A DNA stretch of 64,000 bases from Gigaspora rosea. Taxonomy: Eukaryota > Glomeromycota > Glomeromycetes > Diversisporales > Gigasporaceae. Where the stretch lies: assembly GCA_003550325.1 (NCBI GenBank), contig QKWP01000220.1:138064-202063 (forward strand). Direction: 5' to 3'. The notes below the pieces were generated by a model. The model did not search any database. It saw only the letters and a program-made list of their open reading frames with translations, and was not told where the DNA came from. This document shows, one piece after another, positions 34,596-45,627 of this stretch. The position numbers and the translations under genes were made by a program. The first letter of the stretch is position 1; every line of letters starts with the position of its first letter.

Positions 34596-34838
34596 TACCC
34601 CAGTAGCACTTCAAAACAAACGTTCGCTTTTTCAAAAATCGCTCATATCATGAAAATTTGCATAAGAAACCACTTTCTACGCTCTAACAAAAAAATTTCC
34701 TTGAACAATTTTTCTCAAAGAACCTTCTACTCTAAGTTTAGCATAGACCCTAACCCTAACTTATACGAGTTCAAAGATTTTTTAGTGATAATGTTCTAGA
34801 TTGCAGATCAGTGAAAATCCGTCGGTGCTACTGAGGTA
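34596..34838. mobile_element. 243-bp MITE with TACCCCAGTAGCAC ends
   Basis: TACCCCAGTAGCAC on the left and GTGCTACTGAGGTA on the right are inverted with one mismatch. The interior includes TTGCATAAGAAACCA, AATTTCCTTGA and ACCCTAACCCTAAC, and a weak match lies at 57960-58080 (TTGCATAAGGAACCA, GTTTTCCTTGAGCGA). The 80-codon open frame starting at 34557 lies mostly inside it and is not a gene. Confidence 0.6.
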
Positions 34839-34984
34839 GTTTAGGTGTTTAGGCATCTGCAACAGTGCTAGATGCTAACTTTATTAAGTAAATATTTGCA
34901 GCGTACATCGGTCCAATTTATGTACTGTTCGTACAAATTGAGCACCCAGAAATAGCAATTATAATTGCATCGAAGTATCACCGT

Positions 34985-35160
34985 AATGATTTATAAGTGA
35001 TTTAGCAGTTTCATGATCAGTTTCATAAGCAATTTACGGCAATTAAATACAATAATTATTATAACTATTATGTAGCTTCATAAATGTTTCATAAGCGATT
35101 CATAAGCGGATTATTATTAATAAATATTTTCATAAGCGATTCATAAGCGGATTATTAGCT
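34985..35160. repeat. CATAAGCGATT tandem repeats
   Basis: TTTCATAAGCGATTCATAAG then CGGATTATTA is present at 35087 and again at 35128 (41-bp spacing), preceded by looser variants (TTTCATAAGCAATT near 35023). Confidence 0.8.
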
Positions 35161-35269
35161 AAGGCATTGACCAATCAAATGCAATCATGCAATTCTATTT
35201 ACTAGAGATATGCAATATCAATTCCTATTTTACCGGAGATCATGCAATACCACATAAAAGATTGTATTT

Positions 35270-35640
35270 AATTTTATGAAATTTAATCATAAAGAATTTT
35301 AAAATTATGGAGTATCCAATATTTAAAATCTGTTTATGTGATTCGCTTGGATTTTTAAAGTGCAGTTAAACATTAATTGTATTTATTTCGATCCATTAAA
35401 GACGTTTATTTTTCCATTGGCGAATAAACGTTTCTAATATTCTATCAAAGATTTTACGATCCAGGAATTTGTATCATTCCATATAAGAATTTAATAATGA
35501 AAAAATAACAAAGGTTTGTTTATAATTAAACTTTTGAAAGCTTATTTATTTTTTTCTTTTTATATAAATTAATATTATTATTTTGACATACGTGATGCGC
35601 AATATATTTGTTGTTTAATAAAATTTAAATAATTGTGAGT
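35270..35640. repeat. dispersed repeat, shared with 53325-53720
   Basis: Shared stretches include TATCCAATATTTAAAAT, TTGGATTTTTAAAGTGCAGT, TATTTATTTCGATCCATTAA, CAAAGATTTTACGA and CGCAATATATTTGT. This copy has lost about 70 bp relative to 53325. The shared part starts with an ATG frame (MEYPIFKIC here, MSYPIFKIW in the other copy), so the repeat includes a small coding remnant. Confidence 0.75.
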
Positions 35641-37460
35641 TCTAATTTTTATTATATCTCGTAATGAAATTTAATAATTTAATTGAATTAAGAATTGACT
35701 TAAGTTATTCCTAAAATCGTGAAAATTAAGAATGACGTAATCAATTCAAAATCAACCTAAATTGACAAAATAACGCAGAACATATTGCGATTTCTTGATA
35801 TTGAAGTATGGTTTCCTTGATGTCGCTTATGCTGATTTTTTTTTAAAAATCCCATTTTAATGGGTGTAATGATTTTCGTTTGATTTTCAATTTCTAATCT
35901 ATGACGCCATAAATACAACTCTGTGATTTTCATGTCACTTGTATTTAAAGCAAGGATGTTTTCAAATGTTGTTCATTATGCCTTCCTATTACAACACTCT
36001 TTATCATCTGAAATCTCGAAAAGCATTAGCAAAATATTTAGGCCGGAGATAATTTTATTGAAACGATTAAGTGGCAATTAGTACATGACCATTTAAGTAA
36101 GTGATTGACCGAGGCTGGTCAGAACGGCAATTCCATCCCGAGAGGTTGCAATAAACATTGCGCTGATGTCGCCGTAGGATTGATTAGCCGGTGGTTTCCC
36201 TCTCGCTAAAGCAAACCGGCTGTGAGTATAGAGGGTGGGTGAGTTGGTTGAAACTTTGACCGGATCAGTATTCTGTTTTTTGGTTAAATACGCCTTGCAT
36301 CAATCTTGAAGCTTAGGTTACTTGCGTCGCTATTCATATGCCGTTGTATGTTTTCATATGATTTTCAATCTTCAATTGCTTTCCTTTCTAGGGTCAGCTC
36401 TGCGCGATGATCGGTGCGCAGCATATGGTGACGTCAATCATGTGGCTGTTCGCTTTCGATCACGTGATCTATCATCACTGCATTAACAGGTAATTATTGC
36501 GATTAATGATGCCTGACGCAACTCACGTGATCTGACGCAACTGCTCACGTGACCTTAAAAACATATTGTTTAGTTGCGTCATGCGTCATGCGTCAGTGAC
36601 GCAACTTATGGTTTCGCCAGGTTGCGTCAAGGTTTCGTCATTCTTCATCAGCTGCGTCAAACATCTATAATTGCGATACATTTTGAAATTTGTGACTATT
36701 GCGACATTTTCATGATTATTAAATCCGTAATTTCCTGACTAATGTCGTAACGGGGTATTATTTTTTACATCCACACGTGATCGTACAGGTCTTGCGAACC
36801 GCACCCACTTATTTGCGTGAGTAATACAAGCTTCTGGACAAGAAATAGCCTATTGGAGAGTGCAAATTTTGACTATTCCGGATCAGGCCGGCGAATAATT
36901 CGAACATGCGTAAAAGAAGAAAAATGCAACAATGTATAATTAAAATGAAAGGAATGGAATTTTACTTATATTAAGCATCACTCTAACCCTATAGCCTCTA
37001 TTTAAGGCCCTAACCATAAATTTTTTCTCACGCAATTATCTTATTTACAAAATCATATTTCCTTTTTTGGTTTGTATTACCTGCGCAAATAATCCCAAAA
37101 ATTTTCTGGTCACGTGACTTTATCAGGCGCAAAACAATTGAATTTCAGGATCAGATGGAATATAAAAATCATACTTTTTAAAATTTTTCATCAAAAATCA
37201 CCAATACTCTGAAGTTTGTCTATGAAATAAAAATTTCTCGCAAAACTTTGGTATTAGTAGCACTCCAACTATGGTGCGGCTTGCCTCACCAACAATTAAC
37301 ACACCGACACCCCACTTCACCAACGAGATTTCTGTAAAGTAAAGTTAGAGGCAATTGCATTTTCTGATTTCTACAATATTTGTATTTATTACTTGCACAA
37401 ATAAGATACATCTTTATTTATTATTTATGTCAAGAAAATATCTATGGGCTCTGATCCCAT
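35641..37460. other. intergenic region with higher-GC segment
   Basis: No supported gene. From about 36080 to 36900 the GC content rises noticeably (GGCTGGTCAGAACGGC, AGCCGGTGGTTTCCCTCTCG, CCGGATCAGGCCGGCG). This segment contains the palindromic transcription-factor-like motif cluster described separately. It could be an old promoter or a decayed foreign segment; no open frame of length or tRNA-like fold was found. Confidence 0.35.
36429..36629. promoter_or_regulatory. cluster of TGACGCAA and TCACGTGA sites
   Basis: TGACGTCA at 36429; TCACGTGA at 36460, 36523 and 36545; TGACGCAA or its inverse TTGCGTCA at 36514, 36533, 36574, 36597 and 36622; further GCGTCA copies at 36583 and 36589. These resemble CRE/ATF (bZIP) and E-box (bHLH) sites. 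In AT-rich DNA such GC-containing 8-mers should be rare, so the cluster is not chance. Whether it is regulatory or a degenerate tandem repeat is open; no gene start is obvious nearby. Confidence 0.4.
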
Positions 37461-37461
37461 A

Positions 37462-37510
37462 AGGCCAGACCAATTTAATTCGGTGGTTTACGTTACCCCC
37501 TCCCTCCTCT
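37462..37510. mobile_element. solo end of the GGTGGTTTAC MITE family
   Basis: GGCCAGACCAATTTAATTCG then GTGGTTTACGTTACCCCCTCC matches the left ends at 39900 and 57480. No matching right end follows; the large element at 37565 begins soon after. Confidence 0.6.
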
Positions 37511-37564
37511 TTTTATCCTCCCCCCTCTTACTTATAGAAATCACTTAATAAATTCGACAAAGAA

Positions 37565-39252
37565 TCACGGAAAAGTTTGAATACGTGACCACACAAACCT
37601 GCACGTAAATCTACACGGGACAATGCACGGGAAAGCAAGTTCATGGCACGTAAAAGGGCGCGGATTCCGTGCAACGCTGCACGTACTTACGTGCAATTTT
37701 ATGTGTTTTCTCGTGCATTGTCTCGTGCATATTTACGTGCAGGTAACATATAATAGCATATATGTCCATACATATATACATAATAACATATATCGTATAT
37801 GCATTATTTTATTAACTAAATTTTATTATTTTATTAACTAAATTTTATAAGTTTTATTAACTAAATTTTGTATTTTATTAAATAACTTAATTATTTAATT
37901 ATTTTATTAATTAAATTTTATAATACAAATAGTTTAATTTAATAATTTACATGCGAATAAGAAAATACTTCTAATTACTAAAACTACCGACTTTAAAAAT
38001 AACCCAGCAACTAATAATATCGAAAAAAAAACAAAGTAATAGTACCAAAATAAAAGGTTTAAAAAAAATCGAAATGACTACTCTAGAAATAACTCCAATA
38101 GTGACAACTCCGATTGTGGCAACTCCAATGGCAGTAACTCAAGGGAGAGGCTAAAATGCAATAACATACAGAGAGATAAAAAATAAAAGAAAAAAATAAT
38201 AGTAAAAAAAAATAAAGCTGCGATACCACCAAAAATGATGAAAAACATACACCAAAAATGATAGTGATTCCAAAAGAGTAGCTTCCAAGGCAATAACTCT
38301 AAAGGATGGTTTAAACAATACAATAACTAAAAAAAATTATATAAAAATTAATGAGTTGTAAAAAAAAAAATTATAAAAAAATATAAGATGATAAAAATGA
38401 TAAGAGTAAACAAAAAAAAAAAGCAATATTTATTTGCTTACAAATCAAATGTAATTTGTGCGCGTCAATGCACGGAAATTATTATTGATAAGTGCAAAAA
38501 AAAAACAAAAAAAAAAAAAACAAAAATAAATGTTTTTGTGCGCGTCAATGCACGGAATTTATAATCATTAAGAATCTTAACGATCATCACGTTAATGCAC
38601 GGAATTATGATCGTTAAGGATCTTAATGATCATCATGTTAGTTAAGGATCTTAACAATTGTGACAATTGTGATATCATGCACAAAAATTATGATCGTTAA
38701 GAATCTTAACGATTGTGACGATCACGATATTAATGCACTGAAATTATGATCGTTAAGGAGTCTTAACGATTGTGATGATCATACATTTTGTACAGAAATG
38801 ATCGTTAAGAAACTTAACGATTGTGATGATCGTTACGTCAGTGAACTGAAACTTTTGTTAAGAATCTTAACGATTGTGCACGTCAAAGCACGAAAATTGT
38901 GATTATGATTGTTAAGAATCTTAACGATTATGCATGTCAGTGCACGAAAATTATGATCGTTAAGAATCTTAACGATTGTGCACGTTAGTGCACGAAATTT
39001 ATGATCGTTAAGAATCTTAACGATTGTCACATTAGTGCACGGAAATTATGTGATAATTAAGATTAATACACGTCAATAAATGGTTATAATACTATGCACG
39101 ATAGTGCACAGATTTCAATATTTCGTGTGATAACGTGTATTAAATTTTTTGGATGATCAGTTTCCGTGCAGTTTCCGTGCAGTGATTATGAAACCCGTGC
39201 TTACCCGCTTACAATTTCGTATTTTTACATGCATTCCCGTGTATCGAGTTTT
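37565..39252 (+). mobile_element. large CCCTAT-family element, best-preserved copy
   Basis: In order: ACACAAACCTGCACGTAAAT module; TGCACGTACTTACGTGCA; ATAGCATATATGTCC; TTTTATTAACTAA module; AATAACCCAGCAACTAATAA; purine-rich module with CCAAAAATGATAGTGATTCC; array of the double-palindrome unit (38540-39060); GTGATAACGTGTATTAAAT; two TTTCCGTGCAG copies; terminus CGAGTTTTCATAGGG at 39238-39252. The extreme left CCCTATAA is missing. It is about 1.7 kb with no protein coding. Right TCATAGGG and left CCCTATAA (seen at 11332) are a short imperfect TIR, so a DNA transposon derivative is the best reading. Confidence 0.7.
38540..39060 (+). repeat. double-palindrome satellite array
   Basis: About ten units of roughly 50 bp. 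Each holds two palindromes: ATCGTTAAGAATCTTAACGA (ten-base stem) and a variant of GTGCACGTTAGTGCAC. The unit is best seen at 38880-39050. The spacing between palindromes is nearly constant and mismatches within stems are often compensated. Confidence 0.85.
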
Positions 39253-39899
39253 CATAGGGAGGTACTGTACTTAAGTGTTTTTAGCAAAGTTTTATCGAAT
39301 ATATAAAATACAAGGCCTGCGTGCCATTTCGGTAACAATGGAAGTAGTGTTAGTTGTGTTGGAATTATCATGATTTTTATCATAGTTTCTATAAAAAAAA
39401 TTCTGGTACAAACCTACTCGACACATAATACGTTTTAAGGTTGAGTTTGCATCATTTGATTTCTATCATGAATTACTGTAAAAATTCTCATACAGAGTTT
39501 GCTCGCTATTCTAATAAACGCAATTTATGATTAGGGTTGAATTAGTAGTTCGCATTGTAATTCTTATAGTTTTTATCACGAATTACGATTACAAATCTTA
39601 CTATATGTCGCGAAATTTTTGAAGAGCCCTTGTACTTAGTAAAAGGGTACTAATAGATGACGAGATTTATAATGATTTGAAAATATAATTCGAGTGACTC
39701 ACGTGATCATGCGATCGATCAGGGTCATCACAGGAATCAGAGTGTTGGGCGGGTTAATGAGATCGGGTACAAAGGTATCTAGAGTAGCCCCCTATCTAAA
39801 ATAGAGCTTAACTAAAATTAGCCCAATCTTCATGCATGCATTTAGTAGGCGCTACTTTAGATGCAACAAATGTTACTAATGTTATCCATAACTCAGTTA
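39253..39899. other. spacer, nothing recognised
   Basis: Two similar stretches (TTTTTATCATAGTTTCTATAA at about 39374 and TTTTTATCACGAATTACGATT at about 39569) hint at an old duplication. ACTCACGTGATCATGCGATC is at about 39699. No gene. Confidence 0.3.
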
Positions 39900-40222
39900 G
39901 GCGAGACCAATTCGATTCGGTGGTTTACATTACTCCTTTCTATTAGTAAATATTTTTGAGATATATGCATAATTTTGGCAATTGGCCGGAGAACATAATG
40001 GCGGGTAGAATTAAGATTAGAAATTGCAAAGTTCCGAAACTTTCCGAAGAGAAAATGAACGAACATAAAAGGCGAGCATAAAAGACGAGTGAGAGGTAGC
40101 CCAATAATTTCCGATTGAGAAAAAAATTTTAAAATTTATTATGTATATATTCCGTCCCCCCCCCCTCTCTCTCTTTTGAGAAAGGAATGTAACGTAAACC
40201 ACCGAATTAAATTGGTCTCGCC
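39900..40222. mobile_element. 323-bp MITE, GGCGAGACCAATT ends, TA target
   Basis: GGCGAGACCAATTCGATTCG then GTGGTTTACATTACTCCTTTC is inverted at the right as GAAAGGAATGTAACGTAAAC then CACCGAATTAAATTGGTCTCGCC, an arm of more than 40 bp. TA borders both ends. Related ends are at 37462 and 57480-57673. The open frame at 40017-40202 lies inside it and is not a gene. Confidence 0.8.
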
Positions 40223-40453
40223 TAATTATAGTCCAGATATATTAAGCATATTCTCTATATAATACTAACAATACCACTTTATAGAGATTAAACTTAGCTC
40301 AGCTTTGTACTGCCATTTTTATTATACTGTTATAAAAAATTTCTAATTAAATATATTTTAAACATTTACTAATCAATATCATTATGTTCTTAATAAAAGA
40401 TACTTTGATATTGATATGAATGGAAAATTTCAAGCTTTTAACAATATTCTATA

Positions 40454-40620
40454 TACAGTCATACCTGAGTTATATCAACCCTTTTTTCCAAAGCATTTTT
40501 TTATAACTAAGGTGGGATATAACTCAATACATAAACCATATAAAAACTTAAAAAAAAATTTTACCTTGTTTAAATCTGAGGATATAACTCAAGTTGGGCT
40601 ATAACCTATGTATGATTGTA
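40454..40620. mobile_element. 167-bp MITE, TACAGTCATACCTGAG ends
   Basis: TACAGTCATACCTGAGTTAT at the left is mirrored by ATAACCTATGTATGATTGTA at the right; inside, AGGTGGGATATAACTC and GGATATAACTCAAGTTGGG are variants of the same motif. Tc1/mariner-like ends with TA borders. A related outer element lies at 45364-46742. Confidence 0.7.
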
Positions 40621-40756
40621 TTATGGTCTAATTTTACAGTACGTGTTAGTAAAGATTAATGTTATCTGCTATAATTTTTTTTTTGCTTCAAAAGCTGTAA
40701 AAATAGCCCCTATTAATTTAAAATCTCCGGTATTTTTAATTCATGTAATTTACTAA

Positions 40757-43243
40757 CTATAAAAAAAGAGTATCAAGCAATGTAAAACATAGAGTAATAT
40801 AATTTATTAAATAAGCCAAACTTATTTTACCTTGATATTTATCACTACTATTAAATGAAATAAATCTACTTCGATAATCTGATTCAATATCTATTTGCAT
40901 ATCTTTGTTTTTTATATTTTGTAGTATTTTATTAGATTCAGATAATTCTAATAAAATAGTTTCATTATTCTGCAATTCTGCAAAAATATCATAAATTTCT
41001 TTTGATGTTGGTCGTTTTTTTGGATCCATGTTCCAACATTTCTTCATTAAATCAGCATAACATATTGCTGTATTTTCATAAATATATGGTCGTAAACCAT
41101 TACATACTTGTAATTGGAATTGTAATTCTGATTTCGTTTCATAAGGAACAGGTTTACCATATAAAATTTCCCACATGATTATACTAAATGAATAAATATC
41201 AGATTCTTTAGTATATGGATGTTTATTCAAAACTTCAGGAGCAATATATGTAAAATTCCATAAATTCCATCCGAATTTGATTTTGATGCAATATTAGCTG
41301 TTATAGAAAGCCCTAAATCTGCGATGTATGCACTTTTTAAACTATTTAATAAAATATTTCCACTATATAAATCACGATGAATAAGATCATGAGAATGAAT
41401 TATCAAAAGATCATATGCAATACATTGTAATAGATTTAATTTATCTTTCCAATCCAATTGTGCTATGGCATGTAGATTTTTTCGCAAGCAACCTTCTAAA
41501 GCATATTCCATGACAAGAACATAATCTTTAGAAACTTTATCTTTTGATACACCGAAACAACTTAAAAAAGTTGGATCTTTAAGACCGATATCACAATATG
41601 CTTTCAACTTATCATGTAAAGGAAATATATTTTTGAATTGTTAAAATCAACTAAAATCATGAATAATATAATTAATAAAAGTAATTAACAAAGATTACCT
41701 CTCTTATAAATTCTTCGTGACAATTATTTGATTCATGAAATAATTTAAGGGCAACGCTTTTGTTTACATCTTGATTGTTATCAATCCATTCAGCACGGTA
41801 TACAGTTGCAAAACCACCTTTACCAATCTTTTCTATATTTCTAAAATTATCAAAAGAAATCCAAGATAACTGATATTTACTTTCGATAAATATATTTTTC
41901 AAATAATCTTCAATTTCTAAGTTATGTATCCATTCGTTTTTAACTAAAATTTATTTATAAAATTTAATCAATGTTAGTGTTTTATATAAAATATATTAAT
42001 CACAATAACAGATATCAGTTATATTTTGTAAAAGCTTAAATATGATTAATAATACCTAAAGCAAAATAATTTTCTCTATACCTGCAATCGGCAATTTAAA
42101 TATATAAATATCGGTTACAATATTGTAATTTAATATTCTGGAGACAGGGATGGCGATGGAGCCAATGGATCAATGGTTACGCAAATGACTGAAGAAACCA
42201 ATATCCATCGAAGCTTCATTGGCTTCATTTGCGGTTCCATCGTCAACCCTGCCTGGAGAGTAGCAATCGAATATTAAGCTTCATTTATGAAATTGATTTT
42301 TTAAAGTTCATCTTTTGACCAAACTTTATTTTAACTTTGACTTAAACTAATATGCTTTTGATTTCAATTACATCCGATCTTAGATTTACAATACTCGTTC
42401 AAATATATATTTAATTTAAAAATTTACCTTTGATACCAGTATTTGGCTTTATCTAGATCTCTTATTACACCAATTCCACATCGATAACATTCTGCAACAC
42501 TTGACATTCCACTGAAGTGTCCAATTTCTGCTGATTTTAGATAATGAATGAATGCCTTATTTTCATCCTTTTCGACTCCGATTCCATATTGATAACAATT
42601 TCCAATTTTACGTGCACCTCCAGTAAGTCCCATATCTGTAGATTTTTGAAAATAAATGAAGGCCTTGTGTTCGTCCTTTTCGACACCAATTCCATAATGA
42701 TAACAATATCCAACACTAGCCGTTCCATTAGCGTTACCCATCTCTGCTGATTTTTGAGCATTAATGAATGCCTTATATTCATTTTTTTTCAACTCCAATT
42801 CCGAAAACATAACAGACTGCAATTTCATAAAATCCAAGAGCGCTTCCCATTTCTGCAGATTTTTGATAATAAATGAACGCCTTATGTTCATCTTTTTCAA
42901 TCCATTTACCAAATTGATAACAACATGCAAGTATAATTTGAACCATAGGATTGATTTGATCATTTAAGCAAAAATTGATAATATCAACTGGATTTTGCTT
43001 TTTTTTTATTAAAAATTGTTCCAATGTGTCAAGAATTGAACTAGGATTTTTGTATATAAATCTTTTTTCTTTATATATATTACACATTTCTTTAATAATT
43101 TCATTAATAGAATCCTGTGATAAATCTTGAACCTTGTTATCTTTTAAATACAATTGGGTATCTATGTTAGCTGCTTGAGTAATATCTAATGAGCTGACGA
43201 TTTTTTCTTGCTGATTTACACATAAGTTATTGTAATTTGACAT
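40757..43243 (-). pseudogene. Sel1-kinase paralogue with two frameshifts
   Basis: Exons matching the 31101-33832 gene: 43243-42428, 42075-42056 (microexon), 41943-41699 and 41607-40757, all with GT-AG borders at homologous sites. Two single-base lesions break it: an extra A in an A8 run in Sel1 unit 2 (forward T8 near 42783) and a missing base just before the APE motif (near 41249, GILP-YIAPEV). When both are allowed for, exon lengths sum to a multiple of three (644 codons). Kinase landmarks are GKGGFATV, VALK, HRDLYSGN and DLG. The C terminus is 16 residues longer (DKYQGKISLAYLINYI). The first lesion is in a homopolymer and may be a sequencing error; the second is not. Either a recent pseudogene or an error-hit functional gene. 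Confidence 0.75.
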
Positions 43244-43760
43244 TTTGATTCTGTTATTATTTTGTACAGAAGAACGAGTACAACGATCGCTAAAAAATAA
43301 GAGATTGATAGAAAATAATACAAGAAAATTATATATGTATTTGTCTTTGAAACGAATTCAAGTGATGATATGACAAGCGAAGTTTATTTAAATAGAAAGA
43401 GATGATGAATTATTTATAACAATGCAATTATGACGTATTAAATAGATGGGTAAGAGAATATTAACGAATAAGAAAAATAAGATAAGATATTTAAAAAAAT
43501 ATAAATTTAAACATTTAGTGAGAATTTGATTCTTATCATATCTTTAAACGAATATTGTCGACTAAAAAACTTAATAATAAAGATATTTATAAGTGTTTTA
43601 AGGAAAAAATATTCACAATTTAATTGATACTATCTCTTCCTAATGCTACACAACCTAAATTCAAAAATTTAGTACAATCGGTAACATTACCAAATAAGGT
43701 AGCTGCGCGATGATGTCACGAAAACCAGGAACCGAAGATGCGAATATATTATTTTAAGAT
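43244..43760 (-). promoter_or_regulatory. conserved upstream region of the Sel1-kinase paralogue
   Basis: Aligns with 33833-34310 through TAACATTACCAAATAAGGTA and GCTGCGCGATG. It then also shares AAAACCAGGAACCGAAGATG with 29430 (AAAACCAGGAACGGAAGAAT), which the first copy has lost. Confidence 0.35.
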
Positions 43761-43940
43761 ATATAAATATGCATGATGTTGATGGTTAAATTGAATAAAC
43801 AGCTCTTATATGGTGTGATATTTTAGTATGTTTGCGCTTAGAAATAATTGTTAACGCTTGGTGTTACTTTGAATTATTTTTCTGGGAAATTTTTATTGGA
43901 TTGACAACATTTTTGGTAATTGATTTTCTTTTAAATAGCT

Positions 43941-44084
43941 TTTTTGGGTCGGTTAAAGCTCAATATATGATCTGCATACTGCATAAATTGAATTCTTGAT
44001 ATCTAAATATAAGAATCCTTCTAACGCATCAAAAAGGTAACCCTAACCCTAACTAAATTTCACTCCGCTTTAACCGACCTTTTG
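43941..44084. mobile_element. short inverted-repeat element with GGTCGGTTAAAGC arms
   Basis: TTGGGTCGGTTAAAGC (43944-43959) and GCTTTAACCGACCTTTTGG (44067 on) are inverted. The inside includes TAACCCTAACCCTAAC, two telomere-like repeats. No coding capacity. Confidence 0.55.
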
Positions 44085-45363
44085 GTTCAACCAGCGCTTG
44101 ATCAAGAGCAGTGCATTGCGCTGCGCAAGCGCAAGCTCAAGCGCACTTAAATTTTTCACTTATCAAAAAATCAATCACATGACTCATGTGATTGATTTTG
44201 ATAGGTCGATTGTAGAGTCACCATAGTAATGGGTTGCCATAAACTAACACTTTTATTTTATTTTTTAGAAATTATATATAAAAATATATCTCTATGATAA
44301 CTTTACAAATAATAGCCAATTATATTTAGGGTTAGAAAATTTTCTTTTGTGTTTTTGTATATAAGTTAGAAAGTTTATAGAAATTTTAATTGGCCAATAA
44401 TAAGCAACATATTATTTAGTTGCTCAATTGTGATTGAATATTTATATAGGGTCTCCATAGCAAAATGTTTCTATAAAATAATATCTTTATTTTTTATTTT
44501 TTTATTTTTTTACTAACATTTTATTTATTTCTTTATTTTTTAACATTCTTTAATTTTTTATTAAATTTTTTATTCATTTTTTATTTTTAATGGTTTTTTT
44601 ATTTTTTTTTACTAACATTTTATTTATTTCTTATTTTTTAATTTTTTTATTAAATTTTTATTTATTTAAATTTTCTTTTTTTTAACTTTTTTTTTAATTT
44701 AAATTTTTTTAATACCTTTTTATTTTATTTTTACTATTATTTATTTTTTTATTTATTTTATTTTAAAATATTTTTTAAATTAATTTTTTATTTAAATATA
44801 TATATTTTTTATGTTTTTTTTGGATATTTTTACAGGCAAATAAATAGTTAAAGTGGATATATGAGACAAAAATAGAGCTTTTACAGGTAGAAAAGTGGGC
44901 AGATAGATCTTTTATAGATAGAAGATAGAACAGATAAATATTTTTCAGATATATGTATATATATACAATGACAAAAATAAAAAGTAAATTTTTAGTTATT
45001 TTCAACTATAGAAATAACTAGAAATTTACTTTTAATTGCATATATATACTAGAGATGCAATCTGTTATCCAAATTTTTTATAATTACATTAAACTATAGA
45101 TATCTGAATTGTATCTTTAGCAACAATAGCAAAAGAGAATAGCTTATTTTCAAACCAATAAATTTTTTACTGTTTTGGTTTAAAAAAAACAAGGTAGCTT
45201 ATTATTAGATAAAACAAAACTTTTAGATTTTTTGTTCAAAAATGGTAGAGTAGCTTATTTTTCAAGTAGCTTATTTTTGGAAATCTATAGTATCTGCAAG
45301 ATGTTGATTTTGTGAACCAAAACCTGAAAAAATATAATTTGAATGAAAATCTATAAAATTTTT
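44085..45363. other. gene-free AT-rich region
   Basis: Includes a GCGC patch (GCGCTGCGCAAGCGCAAGC, 44130) and, at 44466-44815, an almost pure T/A tract built from TTTATTTTT and ACTAACATTTTATTTATTTC. Minus-strand frames in the tract reflect composition only. Confidence 0.4.
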
Positions 45364-45435
45364 TACAGTCATACCTGAGTTATATCTTTACTGCACTGGT
45401 TAAAATTAAAATATTCAGTAATAAATCAGCAATAA

Positions 45436-45627
45436 TTCAGTAACAATTCAGTAAACATTCAACACCATTCAGGTACTAATTCCTGCCACTTAGCTACTTC
45501 TCAGCTACTACTCAGTAAAAATTCAGTAATATATTACTAAATTTTTACTAAGTAGTAGCTGAGTGGCAGAAATTAGTACCTGAATAGTTGTTGAATGTTT
45601 ACTAAATTGTTACAGAATTACTGTAAA
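45436..45627. repeat. 190-bp palindrome
   Basis: CATTCAACACCATTCAGGTA, CTGCCACTTAGCTACT and CAGTAAAAATTCAGTAATAT are followed by the mirror TACTAAATTTTTACTAAGTA, GTAGCTGAGTGGCAG and TACCTGAATAGTTGTTGAAT. Centre near 45532. Confidence 0.85.

Noticed and set aside
34557..34799. 80-codon plus frame MEKYCAHNIWMM
   Set aside because: Mostly within the 34596-34838 MITE and similar to the non-coding repeat at 57960-58080.
38833..39030. Repetitive peptide TIVKILNDHNFRALTC as a tandem-repeat protein
   Set aside because: It is a translation of the double-palindrome satellite; the same peptide arises near 8500 and 10400 in other arrays.
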